Origin: Xestospongia muta
Lineage: Eukaryota; Porifera; Demospongiae; Haplosclerida; Petrosiidae
Reading direction: 5' to 3'
Length of the DNA: 64,000 bases
Assembly (NCBI GenBank): GCA_963693285.1
Contig: OY848930.1
Location: 2,294,001-2,358,000 of the forward strand
The position numbers were made by a program, and so were the translations under genes. Shown here piece after piece: positions 53,000-63,469 of the stretch (positions are counted from its first letter, which is position 1; each line of letters opens with the position of its first letter). The notes under the pieces are model-generated. The model was not told where the DNA came from, did not search any database, and worked only from the letters and a program-made list of their open reading frames with translations.

Positions 53000-53965
53000 A
53001 GGAAGGGAGTGTCATGTATGTCAATCTAATCCTAGGAACTCTTCAGCCCCAGCACCACTACATCCATGGGAGTATCCAACAACCCCTTGGAGCTGGATTC
53101 ATGCGGGTCCAGTTTTGGGCCATACGTTATTAACTGTGTAGAATGCTTACTTGAAATGGATAGATGTGATGCCCTTAAAATGGACGTCATCAGCAGAGAT
53201 GATAGAGAAGCTCCAACAGTTGTTTTCAAATTTTGGAATTCCTGACAAAGTGATTTCTGATAATGGTACACACTAGAATTGCACCTTACCATCCATCTAG
53301 CAATGGCCAAGCAGAAAGAGCAGTACCAATTGTCAAACGGGGAATACAGAACCAGACTGATGAACTGTGAACATGACGATCTGAAGATTTTTATTTACTT
53401 ATCGTAATACCCCCAGAGTGTAATAGGACACTCACCTGCTGAGCTAATGTTGGTCCTAAGCTAAAATTGTGGTTATATCAGTTACACCCAGACCTCAACA
53501 GGAAAGTTCAAGCAAAAATGATTAGGAAAAAGGAGTGTCATGATAGAGGTACTAAGTTATGCAAGTTTAAGATTGGAGATAACGTGTACCTGAAGAATTT
53601 TCATAGGGAGACCAATGGCTACCTGGAGTAATGTCAAGTAAACGGCCTGGCATCTTATGTAGTTAGGTTGACTGATGGATGAGAGTTAAAACATCATGTA
53701 GATCATCTCACATCTTGTTGGGATGGAGAAGAAATAAAGCTCAGACCAGCACCAGTTACTCAACTGAACCAGTTAATTACAATCTAATTCATACGGGAGT
53801 TGAACTCGTTAAACCTCGATCGAAGCAACCAACTGTTACTTTACGTATATTCACTCTTCAATATCCACTCGTCAAAGGAATTTACTAGACTGGTATCATA
53901 ATACTATTTGATTTGGTTTTAAATGTGTAAGTGTTATTATATATGTCTCTAAGGGAGGAAGGAAT
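53000..53965 (+). mobile_element. Gypsy-type retrotransposon fragment 3 (integrase to 3' end)
   Basis: Integrase zinc-binding edge 'CHVCQSNPRNSSAPAP' (~53014), then core pieces including SNGQAERAV near 53300, C-terminal region near 53500-53880 and purine tract with LTR start TGTAATGATGTG at ~53967. It has internal deletions relative to fragment 2 and numerous frameshifts. Confidence 0.75.
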
Positions 53966-54691
53966 GTAATGATGTGTTATTATGTATGTGTTATGAATAT
54001 GATTATCGTTCCTGTCCCACCATAACTTGGTATTGTGTATGCTATAAGTGTCTAAATTCTTTCAATTCTGTCCTCGTAAGGAGAATGAATGGTTGGATGG
54101 GTCAGGAGCATATGAATAGATCGTACCTGTACAATCTATTTTTGATAGCTATGTATCAATCCATTTTTTCAATAATTTATCATGTCTGTCCATGCATTCA
54201 TCCATTTAGCTTTTGAAGTGATCCTTTATGAAGATTGCTAGGAGTTTATCAGTCTCTACTATTTATCCAATGGAGAGAACTTCAATTGAACAGTCTTTGT
54301 TCTATGACTTCTGCATTGAGGTAGCCATAATATTAATGTCGTTCAATGCATGTAGGTTTACATACCCAGTATTAATCATTTTAATTTTATTAGTACTGCA
54401 TTGACAATGCAATGTAGTTGGTAGCCTAACTCTTTCTCTATTCTTATAGTTCTTTTTTGGTACAACTTGCAATGAAGAATGCTCCAAAAACACTGCAGTA
54501 AATACTATCAATATTTGTTCAATGTTTGTCCTGGTAAGGAGAATGAATGGCTAGATAGATGACTGAGCATATAAATAGATGGTACATATGTAATGTATTT
54601 TTGACAGCTATGTAGCAATCCATTTATTAAACTATTTATTATGTCTGTGAGACATATTAACTTACATGTTCATGTATAATGTTATAAATAG

Positions 54692-54840
54692 TTGGACATG
54701 GTTGGAGTGAAAGTTACCATGGATGGATTCTATATATTCAATCCTATGCAACTGATGCAATTGGCTATATGGAAGATAACATCCTTCAAAATGGATATAA
54801 ATCTTCTGTGTTTTACCTTACATCGTTGATATTTTTTTAG
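54692..54840 (+). CDS. Possible terminal exon after the Cys-rich unit array
   Basis: It follows an ATAAATAG acceptor. Starting in phase 1, the phase left by the Cys-rich cores, it reads 49 codons to TAG: VGHGWSESYHGWILYIQSYA then a polar segment ending YLTSLIFF. It is Tyr/Trp/Gly-rich and unlike the surrounding repeat DNA. No homologue is known to me. It could be the 3' exon of a gene using one of the Cys-rich exons, or a chance open frame. Confidence 0.28.
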
Positions 54841-54867
54841 TTACAGATGTTAATGGAGTAGAAAATA

Positions 54868-55310
54868 TATCGTATATCGGGAAATATTCACGTTGCTAAA
54901 TTTTTGCAAATTTCACGAATTTAACTCCATCATAAAAATATCCCTCGCCAATTCCTTATAATTATGGGCGTGGCAAATGATTACGCAGAAAATTCGATGG
55001 GTGTGTTTAAATATTTCAAGAAGGAAGAATGTTTTCCTTTACCTGATCATATGGCACCACTATCAACTAAAGTTCCGTCTTCTCCATTGGACGTCCATGC
55101 CTCTTTATAGACATGGTATCAGGAGTCTATTTCAAACGTCTCCATTGTCGAGTGCAGGCGTGAGAAAACGTGTTTTGGGTGTGGTCAAACATTAATAATT
55201 GCAAGTAGGTGGACAACATGGTGTAAATTCGCAAAATTTATATTCGCGAAAAACCACATTTCACCAATTCACAAAAATATCCCAACGTGAAAGTTTCCTG
55301 ATATACGGTA
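54868..55310 (+). mobile_element. Non-autonomous pogo-like element (443 bp) with terminal inverted repeats
   Basis: The left end TATCGTATATCGGGAAATAT is an imperfect reverse complement of the right end, which read from outside is TACCGTATATCAGGAAAC; similarity continues for ~28 bp into TTCACGTT. Inside, near 54991-55110, it encodes 'MGVFKYFKKEECFPLPDHM' followed by PLSTKVPSS, the N-terminal block of the same pogo-type family as at 41932, ending at TAG. It is an internal-deletion derivative lacking the DDE domain. Confidence 0.68.
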
Positions 55311-55990
55311 GTCAGACTGAATTGCTAATTCCTGGATAATGAAGAATATCTAAGATTGTGTTATAATTAATGTTGTGTTTTCTCCATGTGTATCACTGAT
55401 CTATAGTAAGTTTTGTAAAAATTGGTTAGCCAAACTTTTCTCTTATGTCAGTAGGAACAGACTGGAGTTTATATACTGGCACTGGTCTGTGGAATATTTG
55501 TAAGAGTCTAGTCTGTAAAATCTTGTGCAATGTTCTATCTATCTTACAGAGTGTAATAGGTCTTTCATCTTACTTCTTGATTACTTGTGTCTATATATTA
55601 CATTACTCATGATAAGTTCATTCTATTCATTGATATCTCACTTTACTATATCTACAGGTATTAAATATTACACATAAGAGATTGTGGATTACCTTTTACT
55701 TATATCTTTATGTATCATAATTAAGAAAGTAAACATTTTTTCACATAATTTTGTTGTGTTCTCTTTCTTTATAAATCTAGCCCTACCTTCTAGATAATAA
55801 CGAAAGTTTAAATAAATATTCTTGATTTATATTCAGGTTTATATAATATACTGGATAATGCCCATTTTTTACCAGTTTATATGTTATCTTGTATATCACC
55901 CATACACACACTCACATACAAGCAGATGAAGCACTTAATAATTGGTAAGTATATTAATAATATATAAACATTAACTGTTACTTTGACAAT
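55311..55990. other. AT-rich spacer before the 13-exon array
   Basis: I saw no coding exon here with confidence. It precedes the inverted repeat at 55998. Confidence 0.4.
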
Positions 55991-55997
55991 ATAATTT

Positions 55998-57946
55998 AAT
56001 ACTACCAAATGTAATACTACCAAATGTAACACTGCCAAATGTAATACTGCCAAATGTAACATTGTCAATATAATATTGTAACATCAGTGTAAAATACGTT
56101 ATTACTCTTATTTCTGTTTTGTTTCTATAGCATCGTTGGACATCAGGATCAAGGCTCAAGACACTCATCTATCTCAAACAGCCTGAGGGTGTAAGTTTAC
56201 AGCATACACTACTAGTTAGATTAATTCATAATACATCATTACTCTTATTTCTGTTTTGTTTCTATAGCATCGTTGGACATCAGGATCAAGGCTCAAGACA
56301 CTCATCTATCTCAAACAGCCTGAGGGTGTAAGTTTACAGCATACACTACTAGTTAGATTAATTCATAATACATCATTACTCTTATTTCTGTTTTGTTTCT
56401 ATAGCATCGTTGGACATCAGGATCAAGGCTCAAGACACTCATCTATCTCAAACAGCCTGAGGGTGTAAGTTTACAGCACACACTACTAGTTAGATTAATT
56501 CATAATACATCATTACTCCTAATTTCTGTTTTGTTTTTGTAGCATCGTTGGACATCAGGATCAAGGCTCAAGACACTCATCTATCTCAAACAGCCTGAGG
56601 GTGTAAGTTTACAGCATACACTACTAGTTAGATTAATTCATAATACATCATTACTCTTATTTCTGTTTTGTTTCTATAGCATCGTTGGACATCAGGATCT
56701 GGGCTCAAGACACTCATCTATCTCAAACAGCCTGAGGGTGTAAGTTTACAGCACACACTACTAGTTAGATTAATTCATAATACATCATTACTCCTAATTT
56801 CTGTTTTGTTTTTGTAGCATCGTTGGACATCAGGATCTGGGCTCAAGACACTCATCTATCTCAAACAGCCTGAGGGTGTAAGTTTACAGCATACACTACT
56901 AGTTAGATTATAACTAATACATCATTACTCTTAATTTTTGTTTTGTTTCTGTAGCATCGCTGGACATCAGGATCAAGGCTCAAGACACTCATCTATCTCA
57001 AAGAGCCTGAGGGAGTAAGTTTACAGCATACACTACTAGTTAGATTAATTCATAATACATCATTACTCCTAATTTTTGTTTTGTTTCTGTAGCATCGCTG
57101 GACATCAGGATCAAGGCTCAAGACACTCATCTATCTCAAAGAGCCTGAGGGAGTAAGTTTACAGCATACACTACTAGTTAGATTAATTCATAATACATCA
57201 TTACTCTTAATTTCTGTTTTGTTTCTGTAGCATCGCTGGACATCAGGATCTGGGCTCAAGACACTCATCTATCTCAAAGAGCCTGAGGGAGTAAGTTTAC
57301 AGCATACACTACTAGTTAGATTAATTCATAATACATCATTACTCTAATTTCTGTTTTTTTTTATAGCATCGTTGGACATCGGGATCAAGGCTCAAGACAC
57401 TCATCTATCTCAAAGAGCCTGAGGGAGTAAGTTTACAGCATACACTACTAGTTAGATTAATATAATTCATAATACATCATTACTCTTAATTTCTGTTTTG
57501 TTTCTGTAGCATCGCTGGACATCAGGATCTGGGCTCAAGACACTCATCTATCTTAAAGAGCCTGAGGGAGTAAGTTTACAGCATACCCTACTAGTTAAAT
57601 TAATTCATAATACATCATTACTCTTAATTTCTGTTTTGTTTCTGTAGCATCGTTGGACATCAGGATCAAGGCTCAAGACACTCATCTATCTCAAAGAGCC
57701 TGAGGGAGTAAGTTTACAGCATACACTACTAGTTAGATTAATTCATAATACATCATTACTCTTAATTTTTGTTTTGTTTCTGTAGCATCGTTGGACATCG
57801 GGATCTAGGCTCAAGACACTCATCTATCTCAAACAGCTTGAGGGTGTAAGTTTACAGCATACACCACATTTTGACATGTAATGACTGGCAGTGTTACATT
57901 TGGCAGTGTTATATCATTGGTAGTAATACATTTGGTAGTATTACAT
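55998..57946. repeat. Inverted repeats bracketing the 13-exon array
   Basis: Left arm 55998-56060 is built of AATACTACCAAATGT / AACACTGCCAAATGT words. Right arm 57887-57946 is the reverse complement of the same words (GGCAGTGTTACATTTGGCAG, GGTAGTATTACAT). The arms are ~1.83 kb apart, with the whole array between them. Pairing in the transcript would loop the array out. Confidence 0.75.
56131..57845 (+). CDS. Tandem array of 13 near-identical 60-nt phase-0 exon-like units
   Basis: Units: 56131-56190, 56268-56327, 56405-56464, 56543-56602, 56680-56739, 56818-56877, 56955-57014, 57093-57152, 57231-57290, 57367-57426, 57510-57569, 57648-57707, 57786-57845. Period 136-143 bp, mostly 137-138. Each is preceded by a pyrimidine-rich acceptor (TTTCTATAG, TTTTTGTAG or TTTCTGTAG) and followed by GTAAGT. 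The 20 codons read HRWTSGSRLKTLIYLKQPEG. Variants: Arg8 to Gly in units 5, 6, 9 and 11; Gln17 to Glu in units 7-12; Pro18 to Leu in unit 13. No stop in any copy. Spliced end to end they would encode a 260-residue repeat; being symmetric they could also be skipped or chosen singly. No 5' or 3' constant exons were recognised, so expression is unproven. Confidence 0.6.
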
Positions 57947-57949
57947 AGT

Positions 57950-58940
57950 TACAGTAAAATGTTATGTATCTGTATCTATACTTCCCTATATCCTATATCT
58001 TGTATATCATACACTATTATATAATCTCCAACAGTAGGTGACAGTGAGTATTAAAAATTAAAATTTAAAGTATTAAACAGTAATGCACTTTAGTGCAAAG
58101 GACAAAGGTGAGTATGTCAGCCGGTCAGCCAGAGGCAGCTAATGAAGTCAGAAGCAACTAAATAATTATACATACCAAAGTTTATTAGATGGGAAATGAG
58201 GATTAATTTAATCTGAGGTGTGGTCAAAATAAGCCACACCCTAAATATTTAGTGGGTGTGGCTATCAAAGCTTAATGAGCAGGTGTGGTATTTCCAGTTA
58301 GATTTGTGGGTGTATTTATAATTTGGGTGTGGTTATAATACAACTCGCCCATTGCCATACTTTTTTTAGGTTTATTATGATATGGTTCTCTGTTGATATT
58401 ACAGTACTGCATGTGCTTTTTGTGTGCCTTAACAAAATTGTCTTTTAAAAGGTTATGGTAAGGTCAGCTTTAATTTTATTACTGTTTGTACTGTACTTAA
58501 ATATAACTAAATTCAAATGTTATGATTCATTTTTATAAGATATTAAATTATGTTTTTGAGCATATTTGGCCAATCTAAAGGTTGGAAGGGTGGGAGAATG
58601 GCAATACAGCACCACCTCTGTATGTCTGGAGTATCATATGTATCTTAGCTATCATGTACTGAGAGTATTGTTGATCCTCAGTTAATTCTTAAAGAGAGTT
58701 TTATCTTTAAGGGATTGCATTAGGAATATTACTAAGCCTTTATTAGTCTTGACTATTTATTCCTCAATTAAACGTAGTCTATTTGTTATCCATGACTGGT
58801 CATGTAAATTTTTTTGTTCTATGACTTCTGCTTTGAGGTTTACTTACCCAGTGTTAAACTACTTTAGATAATAGATTAGTACTGCATCAACAATGCATTA
58901 TAGTTGGTAGCCTAATGTTTTGTCTATTCCTTTATTATTT
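57950..58940. other. Spacer between the 13-exon array and the next Cys-rich unit
   Basis: Non-coding, with repeated GGTGTGG / GGGTGTGGC words near 58215-58335. From ~58660 it rejoins the flank of the 0.8-kb units. Confidence 0.45.
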
Positions 58941-59064
58941 ATTTACAGTACAACTCTGCTGTGAATACTATCAAAATTTCTTTAATTATTCCTCGTAAGG
59001 AGATTGAATGGCTGGATGGATCAAAAGCATATGAATAGATAGTGCCTGCACAATGTAATTTTGA

Positions 59065-60680
59065 TAGCTATGTATCAGATTTGTCAGTAGTAACTACTAG
59101 GGAGACAAAGTGAGATGGCTCTCCACAGTAGCATAGGAGAATTATGCCCTAATGAAGAGGAGTGGTTGACATATGTGGAACGCCTTCAACATTATTGTAT
59201 GGCTAACGATAACGTTGAGGACAAGAAATGCTGAACCCAACCTGATTCTGAAATGTGCTCTTGAACTCGTACTTGCGATTGAGTCGGCAGAGAAGGACAT
59301 GAGAGATATTCAGAGAGCAAAGGTTAATTCCACCCTGACACAAGTTCATATGGTGGACAAGAGAACTCAGAAATTAAAAAGCCTACTTTTTATCGTTGTG
59401 GACGAAACCACTTAGCACCAAGTTGCATATTGAAAGACTCTGTTTGTCATGCAGAAGCCAAGTCGTAGTTAAAGTATTAACTCATTATGACTGCAGTAAA
59501 CACCTCACCCTCACAAGTGATGCTTCACCCTATGGGATAGGAGTGGTACTGTCACATATAAGTTAGACAATGTGATGAAAAACCCATAGCATATGCTAAA
59601 TATAGCAGAATTGAAGTATGCACAGATTTACAAGGAGTCGCTCGCCATTGTGGGTCACAAATTTACTATTTATACTGATTATAAGCCTTCTTATGACAGC
59701 ATCTAGTAACCAGATGGGCTTTACGTTTAAGTGGCAACCAAGGAAGGATTTGGCAAATGCATATGCACTCAGCCACCTTCCATTGTCAGACATGGGTCAA
59801 GAGATTCCACACCAACAGAGCTAATTAATCTATCAAGAGTGAGGCAGCTGATAAGACATGGGTAGGCAGATAATGTTGAAGGAGATGTAGACTTGAAGCC
59901 ATAAATTGGAGCTAAGCATATTAGACAATGCATCTGTTCGACCCTAATGGAGGAAGATGGTCTTAGATGAACTTCATCAATGTCACCTGGGAATAGTCAT
60001 ATGTTTGGTGGCCAAGTATGGATGCTGAGATTAAAAGGAAGGTGTGGGAGTATGATGTATGTCAATCTAATAGGAACTCTCCAGCACAAGCACCATTACA
60101 TCTGTGGGAGTATTGAACAACCCCTTGGAGCCTGATTCACATTGACCATGCAGGTCCAGTTTAGGTCATACATTATTAATTGCGGTGGATGCTTATTCGA
60201 AATGGTGAGATGCCATGCTTGAAGAATCGACGTCATCAGCAGAGGCGATAAAGAAGTTCCATGATAGAGGTACTAGGTTACGCAAGTTTAAGATTGGAGA
60301 TAATGTGTACCTGAAGAACTTTCTTAGGGGAGACCAATGGCTACCTGGAGTAATGTCAAGTAAATGGCCCGGTATCATATGTAGTTAGGTTGACTGGTGG
60401 ATGAGAGTTAAAACATCATGTAGATCATCTCGGATCTCATTGGGATGGAGAAGAAAGAAAACTCAGGCCAGCACCAGTTACTCAGACTGACCCAGTTAAT
60501 TACAATCCAATTCGGACGGGAGTCGAATTCATTGAACCTCGATCACATGAACCAACTGTTACTTTACGTAGATCCACTTGTCGAAGGAATTTACCAGACT
60601 GGTATCATAATACTATTTGATTTGGTTTTAAAAGTGCAAATGTTATTATGTATCTTTCTAAGGGGGGAAGGAATGTAATA
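59065..60680 (+). mobile_element. Gypsy-type retrotransposon fragment 4 (gag, RNase H, integrase end)
   Basis: gag N-terminus NEEEWLTYVE at ~59152; gag C-terminal part with a degraded zinc knuckle 'FYRCGRNHLAPSC' at ~59389-59430, in which the first Cys is Phe; RNase H scraps near 59480-59720; integrase scraps near 59940-60250; C-terminal stretch near 60260-60620; purine tract AGGGGGGAAGGAA at ~60660 and LTR start. Many deletions, inactive. Confidence 0.75.
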
Positions 60681-61384
60681 ATGTGTTACTAAGTATGTGT
60701 TATGAATATGATTATTGTTCTAGTCCCACCATAACTTTGTATTGTGTATGCTATAAGTGTCTCAAGTTATCACAGTTTACATACCCAATATTAATCATTT
60801 TAGATTGATTAGTAATGTATCCACAATGCACTATAGTTTGTAGCCTAATGCTTTCTCTATTCCTTTTGTTTTTACAGTTGGTACAACTTAGTTTTCAATG
60901 AAGTTGGCTGCAACAACTCTGCTGTGAATACTATCAATATCTGTAAAATGTTTGTCCTGGTAAGGAGAGTGAATGGCTGGATAGATAGGAGAGTGAATGG
61001 CTGGATATATTTCTGAACTTATGAATATATTGTACCTTGTATTGTATCTCTTGATAGTTATGTATCAACCCATTTATTCAACTATTTATCATGTCCGTCC
61101 ATGCATCCATCTAGTTTTCTTTTAACTGATCCCTATATGAACATTGCCAGACATTTATCAGACTTGACTACTTATTGAATGGTCATGTAAATTGTTCTTT
61201 GTCCTGTGACTTCTGCTTTGAGGTAGCCATAATATTAAAGTAGTTCAATGCATGTACCTTTACGTACCTAGTATTAATAATATGAGATAGATTAGTACTA
61301 CATGGACAATGCATTTTAGTTTATAGCCCTATGTTTTCTCTATTCTTATTATTCTTTTACAGTTGGTACAGTTTTTGATGAAAA

Positions 61385-61935
61385 GGAAGGTGTGGGAGTA
61401 TGATGTATGTCAATCTAATAGGAACTCTCCAGCACAAGCACCATTACATTTGTGGGAGTATTGAACAACCCTTTGGAGCCGGATTCACATTGACCATGCA
61501 GGTCCAGTTTAGGTCATACATTATTAATTGCGGTAGATGCTTATTCGAAATGGTGAGATGCCATGCTTGTAAAATCGACGTCATCAGCAGAGGCGATAAA
61601 GAAGTTCCATGATAGAGGTACTAGGTTACGCAAGTTTAAAATTGGAGATAATGTGTACCTGAAGAACTTTCTTAGGGGAGACCAATGGCTACCTGGAGTA
61701 AAGAAAACTCAGGCCAGCACCAGTTACTCAGACTGACCCAGTTAATTACAATCCAATTCAGACGGGAGTCGAATTCATTGAACCTCGATCACATGAACCA
61801 ACTGTTACTTTACGTAGATCCACTCGTCGAAGGAATTTACCAGACTGGTATCATAATACTATTTGATTTGGTTTTAAATGTGCAAATGTTATTATGTATT
61901 TTTCTAAGGGGGGAAGGAATGTAATAATGTGTTAC
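61385..61935 (+). mobile_element. Gypsy-type retrotransposon fragment 5 (copy of the 3' part of fragment 4)
   Basis: Nearly identical to 60030-60680 except for a ~110-bp deletion (missing the stretch after CTACCTGGAGTAA). It starts inside a Cys-rich core at 61384, so it inserted in or was joined to that exon-like core. Confidence 0.8.
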
Positions 61936-62235
61936 TAAGTATGTGTTATGAATATGATTATTGTTCTAGTCCCACCATAACTTTGTATTGTGTATGCTAT
62001 AAGTGTCTCAAGTTATCACAGTTTACATACCCAGTATTAATCATTTTATGTATCCACAATGCACTATAGTTGATAGCCTAATGCTTTCTCTATTCCTTTT
62101 GTGCAACAACTCTGCTGTGAATACTATCAATATCTGTAAAATGTTTGTCCTGGTAAGGAGAGTGAATGGCTGGATATATTTCTGAACTTATGAATGTATT
62201 GTACCTTGTATTGTATCTCTTGATAGCTATGTATC

Positions 62236-62329
62236 AACCCATTTATTCAACTATTTATCATGTCTGTCCATGCAAAGAAAACTGGATGGATGCATGGACA
62301 GACATGATAAATAGTTGAATAAATGGGTT
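62236..62329. repeat. Perfect 39-bp inverted repeat
   Basis: 62236-62274 and 62291-62329 are exact reverse complements with a 16-nt loop. The left arm is the normal unit sequence (AACCCATTTATTCAACTATT...); the right arm is the same stretch inverted, as produced by a fold-back replication error. Confidence 0.9.
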
Positions 62330-63469
62330 TTCTTTTAACTGATCCCTATATGAACATTGCTAGACATTTATCAGACTTGACTACTTATCGAATCGAGGAA
62401 ACATCAATTAAACTAACTGCATTTGTAATCCACAACTGGTCATGTAAATTGTTCTTTGTTCTGTGACTTCTGCTTTGAGGTAGCCATAATATTAAAGTAG
62501 TTCAATGAATGTACCTTTACGTACCTAGTATTAATAATATGAGATAGATTAGTACTACATGGACAATGCATTTTAGTTGGTAGTCTAATGTTTTCTCTAT
62601 TCTTATTATTCTTTTACAGTTGGTACAGTTTTTTAAGAAGAATGCTCCAACAACTCTGCTGTAAGTACTATCAATATCTGTAAAATGTTTGTCCAGGTAA
62701 GGAGAGCAAATAGCTGGATAGATTGCTGAGCATATGAATAGATGGCACAAGTACAATGTATCATTTAAGAGCTATGTATCAATCCATTTATTCAACTATT
62801 TATCATGTTTGTGCATACATCCATCTATTTATTTTTTAACGAAGCCTCAATTTAACAGACTCCATTTATGATCCATAACTTGTCATGTAAATCGTTCTTT
62901 GTTTTATGACTAATGCATTGAGGTAGCCATAATATTAATGTAGTTCAATGCATGTACCTTTACGTACCTAGTATTAATCATTTTAGATTAATTAATACTG
63001 CATTGACAATACATTTTAGTTGGTACCCTAATGCTTTCTCTATTCTTTTATTCCTTTACAGTACAACTCTGCTGTGAATACTATCAAAATGTCATTAATT
63101 CTGTCCTTGTAAGTAGACTGAATGGGTGGATAAATCACGAGAATATGAATATATAGTACCTGTACAATGTATCTTTGATAGCTATGTATTAATCCATTTA
63201 TTCAATTATTTAACATGTCTGTCCATGCTTTCTGAATCCATCCATCTATCTTTTCAAGTGATTCCTATATGAATATTGTTAGGCATACATCAGTCTCTAC
63301 TATTTATCATGGAGGAAACCTCAATTAAACAGGCTTTGTTCTATGACTTCTGCATTGAGGTAGCCATAATATCAAGTTCAATGCATGTAGGTTTAAGTAA
63401 TATTGTGTTATGTATGTGGTATGATATTGTTCCTGTCCCGCAATAACTTGATACTGCGTATGTCTAATA

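Larger units (their letters stand above)
46920..54660 (+). repeat. Left block of ~0.8-kb units with Cys-rich exon-like cores
   Basis: Each unit contains: a pyrimidine-rich acceptor ending in TTTACAG; a core of ~48-75 nt; a GTAAGG or GTAAGT donor; then GAATGGCTGGATAGAT, GCTATGTATCAATCCATTTATTCAA, TATTTATCATGTCTGTCCATGC and, ~350 bp on, TTCAATGCATGTA. Cores at 47231-47278, 48802-48876, 51965-52039, 52787-52860 and 54459-54533. The core at 51965-52039 is intact: 75 nt, phase 1-1, encoding VGTTYNEECSKLCSKYYQYL plus FNICPG, with four cysteines. 48802-48876 has a TGA in it, and others are frame-shifted. Adjacent units without inserts are 822 bp apart (51965 to 52787). Best explained as tandem duplication of an exon-bearing segment that then decayed, interrupted by retrotransposon pieces. 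Confidence 0.6.
58949..63109 (+). repeat. Right block of Cys-rich exon-like units
   Basis: Cores at 58949-58994, 60878-60959, 61362-61384 (truncated by a retrotransposon piece), 62101-62152, 62620-62696 and 63062-63109. All keep a recognisable GTAAG donor and most a TTTACAG acceptor. The shorter form TACAACTCTGCTGTGAATAC encodes, in one frame, LCCEYYQNVFN, a diverged version of the LCSKYYQYLFN core. No copy here is fully intact, so this side looks decayed. Confidence 0.55.

Noticed and set aside
56131..57845. CRISPR-like or satellite array
   Set aside because: The regular ~137-bp period might suggest an array, but the parts between cores are just as repeated (no unique spacers), the cores carry eukaryotic splice signals and an open frame, and the genome is animal.
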